Source: Candidatus Olsenella pullistercoris (GTDB taxonomy: Bacteria; Actinomycetota; Coriobacteriia; Coriobacteriales; Atopobiaceae). Taken from it: 37,321 nt of DNA. Position numbers and translations under genes: made by a program. The stretch lies in assembly GCA_019116525.1 (NCBI GenBank), contig DXBM01000028.1, forward strand, positions 1-37,321, written 5' to 3'. Shown one piece after another: positions 34,574 to 37,321 of the stretch (its first letter is position 1; each line of letters starts with the position of its first letter). The notes below the pieces were generated by a model. That model saw only the letters and a list, made by a program, of their open reading frames with translations, had not been told where the DNA came from and made no database searches.

Positions 34574-34661
34574 CACTTTGGTGAGAGCCAGGTGTCAGCC
34601 TTGCGCCCACGTATTTGAGATTCTCGCAGCCACAGGCCGCCAATGGGGATAGCGTCGAAGC

Positions 34662-35756
34662 ATGGACGTTTTTCTCTCACATACCACCGCGCTTGCTGCC
34701 CTGCGCTCCTGGGGCCTGCGCCGTGCCCTTGAGCGCGGCGAGCGGGAGAACGTAACGGTTCCCGAGGGGCTGCCAGGTTCCGACGAGCTCTCTGAGCTGC
34801 GCCGCAGGCTCCCTGCATCTGTGGGTGAGGGAGAGCTCGAGCTTGCCGTGCGCTCCGGTCGGCCCGGCCTGCGTCGGCGCAGCGGCGTGCGGGTTCGCCG
34901 CGAGGGGGAGCCGCTGCCGGAGGGGGCGGCCGTGCGCGTGGCGGACGGCGTGGTCTGCTCGTCCCCGGAGCTCGTGGTTGTGCAGATGGCGCCGCAGCTC
35001 ACTGATCTCGAGCTCGCGATGCTGCTCTGCGAGCTCCTGGGGCGCTACGCCGTGAACCCGGACGCTGAGGATGGCATGCTCCAGCGCGACGTCCCTGTCA
35101 CGACACCCGAGCGGCTCCGCGCCTTCCTTGACGGGTTGGGCTCGCGCCGTGGGGTGCGTCGCGTTCGCAGGGCGATTTCGCAGGCCTGCGTGGGCTCAGG
35201 CTCCCCGCGCGAGAGCAAGCTCTCCCTGCGCTTCACGCTACGGCCCGGCCTAGGGGGCTGGAACCTCGACCTCCTCTCAATGAATGCCCCCGTTGAGGTG
35301 CGGCGCATTCACAACGCACTGAGTCGTGGCGTTCGCAGGCCGGATATCCTCCTGTGCGCGGGCGGGCCAGGGGGCCAGCGCCGGGTGGTCGCGGTTGAGT
35401 ACAACGGTCGTCGCCACGACCACCCCGCTCGCCTGGCGGCCGACGCTTTGCGCACCAACGAGCTCAAGGCCATGGGCATCGGCGAGTACATCGTGCGCCG
35501 CGAGCAGTACGAGGACCTCGACTACATGGATGGCCTCGTCGAGCGGATCCGTCGCGACCTCGCCCTCCCGCGAACGGGCCTGACGAGCGAGGAGGCCGCG
35601 CGCCGCCGTGCGCTGCGCCAGCGGCTTTACGAGGAGCTCGAGCTCATCGACGGCGTTCACTGGAACGGTCGGGAGCGGGCCAGGCGCCGTTTGGCGGCGT
35701 CGGACGGGGAGGCGGCGTGGGACGTGGTCCCTGTGGAGGCGTACGGGATTGACTAG
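34662..35756 (+). CDS. Two-part protein: AbiEi/winged-helix-like N-terminus and DUF559/Vsr-like nuclease C-terminus
   Basis: The 364-residue protein begins MDVFLSHTTALAALRSWGLR. The first 160 residues resemble the DNA-binding antitoxin-type (AbiEi) proteins in overall pattern, with VVCSSPELVVVQMAPQL in the middle. The C-terminal part has the restriction-endonuclease-like order of PRESKLSLRF (E184), RRPDILL (D228) and VAVEYNGRRHD (E246, N248, H252), then RTNELKAMGIGEYIVRREQYEDL. This is the pattern E...D...ExDGxxH of DUF559 and Vsr nucleases, with Asn for Asp at 248. No ribosome site precedes the ATG; GATAGC nine bases upstream could be a -10 box for a leaderless message. It is flanked by two copies of the GGGAAGTGC element. 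The role is unknown. Confidence 0.7.
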   Translation: MDVFLSHTTALAALRSWGLRRALERGERENVTVPEGLPGSDELSELRRRLPASVGEGELELAVRSGRPGLRRRSGVRVRREGEPLPEGAAVRVADGVVCSSPELVVVQMAPQLTDLELAMLLCELLGRYAVNPDAEDGMLQRDVPVTTPERLRAFLDGLGSRRGVRRVRRAISQACVGSGSPRESKLSLRFTLRPGLGGWNLDLLSMNAPVEVRRIHNALSRGVRRPDILLCAGGPGGQRRVVAVEYNGRRHDHPARLAADALRTNELKAMGIGEYIVRREQYEDLDYMDGLVERIRRDLALPRTGLTSEEAARRRALRQRLYEELELIDGVHWNGRERARRRLAASDGEAAWDVVPVEAYGID

Positions 35757-35787
35757 GGCGCCTGCCTTCGGGTCCTTCTCGGCGCGC
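35757..35787 (+). repeat. Direct repeat flanking the nuclease-like gene, right copy
   Basis: It starts directly after the stop codon and matches 34543-34573 at about 25 of 31 positions, including CTTCTCGGCGCG. Confidence 0.55.
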
Positions 35788-35796
35788 TGTGGGTGG

Positions 35797-35997
35797 GTTA
35801 GAGAAGCTCGGGAAGTGCGGGATTTGATCGTTGGGGCGCTTAGGAAGGTAAGGGAATTGCACCATTTTGGGCCTCAGGAGCCATGAGAAGTACGGGCGAA
35901 CTGGGGTTTTGTTGGGAAGGTCACTGAGAACGACGCACTTGGGGGTAGTTTTTAAGCGCTAGGAAGGCCAGTCGCGCAATCACGCCCAGTTTCTAAG
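35797..35997. repeat. Four-unit inverted element, core GGGAAGTGC, copy 3 (201 bp)
   Basis: Plus-strand units start at 35797 and 35839 (GTTAGAGAA... GGGAAGTGC and CTTAGGAAG... GGGAATTGC), 42 bp apart. Minus-strand units start at 35997 and 35956 (CTTAGAAAC... GTGATTGC and CTTAAAAAC... CCAAGTGC), 41 bp apart. The centre is 21 bp shorter than in the other two copies. The gap 35757-36173 contains this element, the direct repeat and the leader of the branching enzyme gene. Confidence 0.83.
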
Positions 35998-36088
35998 CCC
36001 CGAGAACTCTGCGCCGCAAGAACCCTGCGCTCCGAGGCCCCCGCGTGACCCGCACGCCGCGCTCCCCGGCGCACTCACGGCAATTTTG

Positions 36089-36117
36089 TGGACATCTGAT
36101 GGTGAGCGTTGGACAAT
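36089..36117 (+). promoter_or_regulatory. Promoter of the branching enzyme gene
   Basis: TGGACA (36089-36094) and GACAAT (36112-36117) are 17 bp apart. The leader to the ATG is about 50 bases. Confidence 0.5.
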
Positions 36118-36173
36118 GTCTGTGTCCTGCGCCCGCGCGCAGGGCGTCGTGCAACCAACCGGAGGAGCGAGGC

Positions 36174-37321
36174 ATGGAATCTCTCGACAGCACCCTCTAC
36201 CTGAGCAGCGACGACCTGTTTCTGTTTGCTCGCGGCGAGTGGTACCGCAGCTACGAGAAGCTCGGCGCGCACCCCGCGGTGACGGACGACGGCACCAAGG
36301 GCTATCACTTTGCCGTCTGGGCGCCCGACGTCAAGAGCGTCCACGTCATCGGCGACTTCAACGGCTGGGATGAGTGGGCCACGCCGCTTGCCCCCACTGA
36401 GACGGGCGGCGTCTGGCAGGGCTTTGTTCCCGGCGTCGAGGAGGGCGTCCTCTACAAGTACCTCATCGAGACCACTTCCGGCCAGAAGCTCTACAAGGCC
36501 GACCCGTACGGCACCTACGCCGAGGTGGCGCCCGGCACCGCCTCGCGCACCTTTGACCTGGCCGGCTACGAGTGGGGCGACGACTCCTACCTCAAGGCCC
36601 GCGCGGGGCGTGACATGTTCGCCGAGCCGCTCAACATCTTCGAGGTGCACCTCGGCAGCTGGCGTCGCCACGGAGACGAGCCGCAGGGCGAGCCGCGCCC
36701 GGACGGCACCTACCCTGGCCCCGGCGACCAGTTCCCCGCCCAGCGCGGCGTCATGTACAGCTACGACGACCTCGCCGACGAGCTCGTTGCCTACGTCAAG
36801 GACATGGGCTACTCCCACATCGAGATCATGCCCGTCAACGAGCACCCCTTTGACGGCTCCTGGGGCTACCAGCCCACCGGCTACTACGCCGCCACCGCGC
36901 GCTACGGCAACCCCAAGCAGTTCATGCACTTCGTTGACGCCTGCCACAAGGCCGGCATCGGCGTGATCTTCGACTGGGTCTGCGGCGGGTTCTGCGCCAA
37001 CGCCGAGGGCCTCGCCAACTTCAACGGCGAGATGCTCTACGAGCACAAGATCCACCCCAACTGGAGCACGCACCAGTTTGACTACGGTCGCGGCGAGGTC
37101 CGCAGCTTCCTCGTCTCCAACGCCCTCTACTGGGCCGAGAAGTTCCACGCCGACGGCATCCGCATGGACGGCGTCTCGTCGATGCTCTACATGAACTTCG
37201 GCATCGACGACCCCGGCCAGAAGCGCTTCAACGAGAAGGGCACCGAGGAGGACCTCAACGCCTCCGCCTTCATCCGCCAGACCAACACGGTCATGGGCAA
37301 GGAGCACCCCGACGTCATGAT
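36174..37321 (+). CDS. glgB: 1,4-alpha-glucan branching enzyme, N-terminal part (partial)
   Basis: The open frame begins at an ATG eight bases after GGAGGAG and runs off the window end after 382 codons; the family has about 630-730. An N-terminal CBM48 domain (FAVWAPDVKSVHVIGDFNGWDEW) and the linker YEVHLGSW-like region (NIFEVHLGSWRRHG) come first. Then GYQPTGYYA and the GH13 nucleophile D332 in GIRMDGVSSMLY follow. Region I reads DWVCGGF (from D267), where the family usually has DWVPGHF. It should add alpha-1,6 branches to glycogen. Neighbouring glg genes are outside the window. Confidence 0.9.
   Translation, partial: MESLDSTLYLSSDDLFLFARGEWYRSYEKLGAHPAVTDDGTKGYHFAVWAPDVKSVHVIGDFNGWDEWATPLAPTETGGVWQGFVPGVEEGVLYKYLIETTSGQKLYKADPYGTYAEVAPGTASRTFDLAGYEWGDDSYLKARAGRDMFAEPLNIFEVHLGSWRRHGDEPQGEPRPDGTYPGPGDQFPAQRGVMYSYDDLADELVAYVKDMGYSHIEIMPVNEHPFDGSWGYQPTGYYAATARYGNPKQFMHFVDACHKAGIGVIFDWVCGGFCANAEGLANFNGEMLYEHKIHPNWSTHQFDYGRGEVRSFLVSNALYWAEKFHADGIRMDGVSSMLYMNFGIDDPGQKRFNEKGTEEDLNASAFIRQTNTVMGKEHPDVM

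Noticed and set aside
34271-34618. Open frame of 115 codons within the repeat gap
   Set aside because: It crosses the inverted element, has no ribosome site and a low-complexity Arg/Ala/Ser composition.

Overview
The window is GC-rich, gene-dense bacterial DNA. Gene content suggests an anaerobic, sugar-fermenting actinobacterium of the Coriobacteriia, most like Olsenella or another Atopobiaceae genus. The reasons are the high GC, many phosphotransferase (PTS) genes with phospho-glycosidases, rubrerythrin, adenine deaminase, a small SRP RNA near dnaX-ybaB-recR, and a small BspA-type surface protein. The placement is inferred from gene families, not from a search.

Layout. 1-2201: the end of a YfcE-type phosphodiesterase, a PAP2 membrane phosphatase, thioredoxin and an unidentified small protein. 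2353-9081: a sugar operon with a PRD/PTS-domain activator, Lac-family PTS IIA, IIB and IIC, a GH1 6-phospho-beta-glucosidase and a MupG-like (DUF871) protein. 9205-12500: glucose-6-phosphate isomerase and a cell-wall-anchored BspA-like protein. 12939-16919: a membrane protein, an XRE regulator with membrane segments, and two tandem esterases on the minus strand. 17005-20764: a damaged trehalose locus. The 5' halves of the divergent genes for the GntR regulator and the trehalose PTS permease are both missing and the remnants abut near 17332; phosphotrehalase follows intact. 21043-26302: a membrane protein, adenine deaminase (minus), SRP RNA and two bacterial-PH membrane proteins. 26409-30607: dnaX, ybaB, recR and an anchored protein. 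30716-33900: tRNA-Asp, a HAD phosphatase, an Rrf2 regulator, a MutY-like glycosylase without an Fe-S motif, and rubrerythrin. 34662-37321: a nuclease-like protein and the start of a glycogen branching enzyme.

The most unusual signal lies between genes. Five intergenic spacers hold an element of one geometry: two tandem units of 40-42 bp, a short centre, then two more units in inverted orientation. Every unit is an A-rich block followed by a core word. Three elements share the core GGGAAGTGC (12580-12802, 34132-34354, 35797-35997). One has GAGTGACAC (23755-23970) and one TGTCCCAG (30858-31005). Two GGGAAGTGC elements are exactly 223 bp and the GAGTGACAC element is 216 bp. Conservation is in the words and their spacing, not in arm-to-arm pairing, so the pattern looks like a protein-binding platform on DNA more than an RNA hairpin. 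Two of the elements bracket the gene at 34662-35756, whose C-terminal half resembles a DUF559/Vsr-type nuclease. That gene plus its flanking elements is the best candidate here for an undescribed system.

Other repeats add to the picture: perfect palindromes with a one-base centre, a TGACAGAGGGGAC palindrome in two places, a 25-bp tandem array built on CCTTCTCGCC, and general abundance of TTCTCGCC. Identities come from reading motifs, with no database search.
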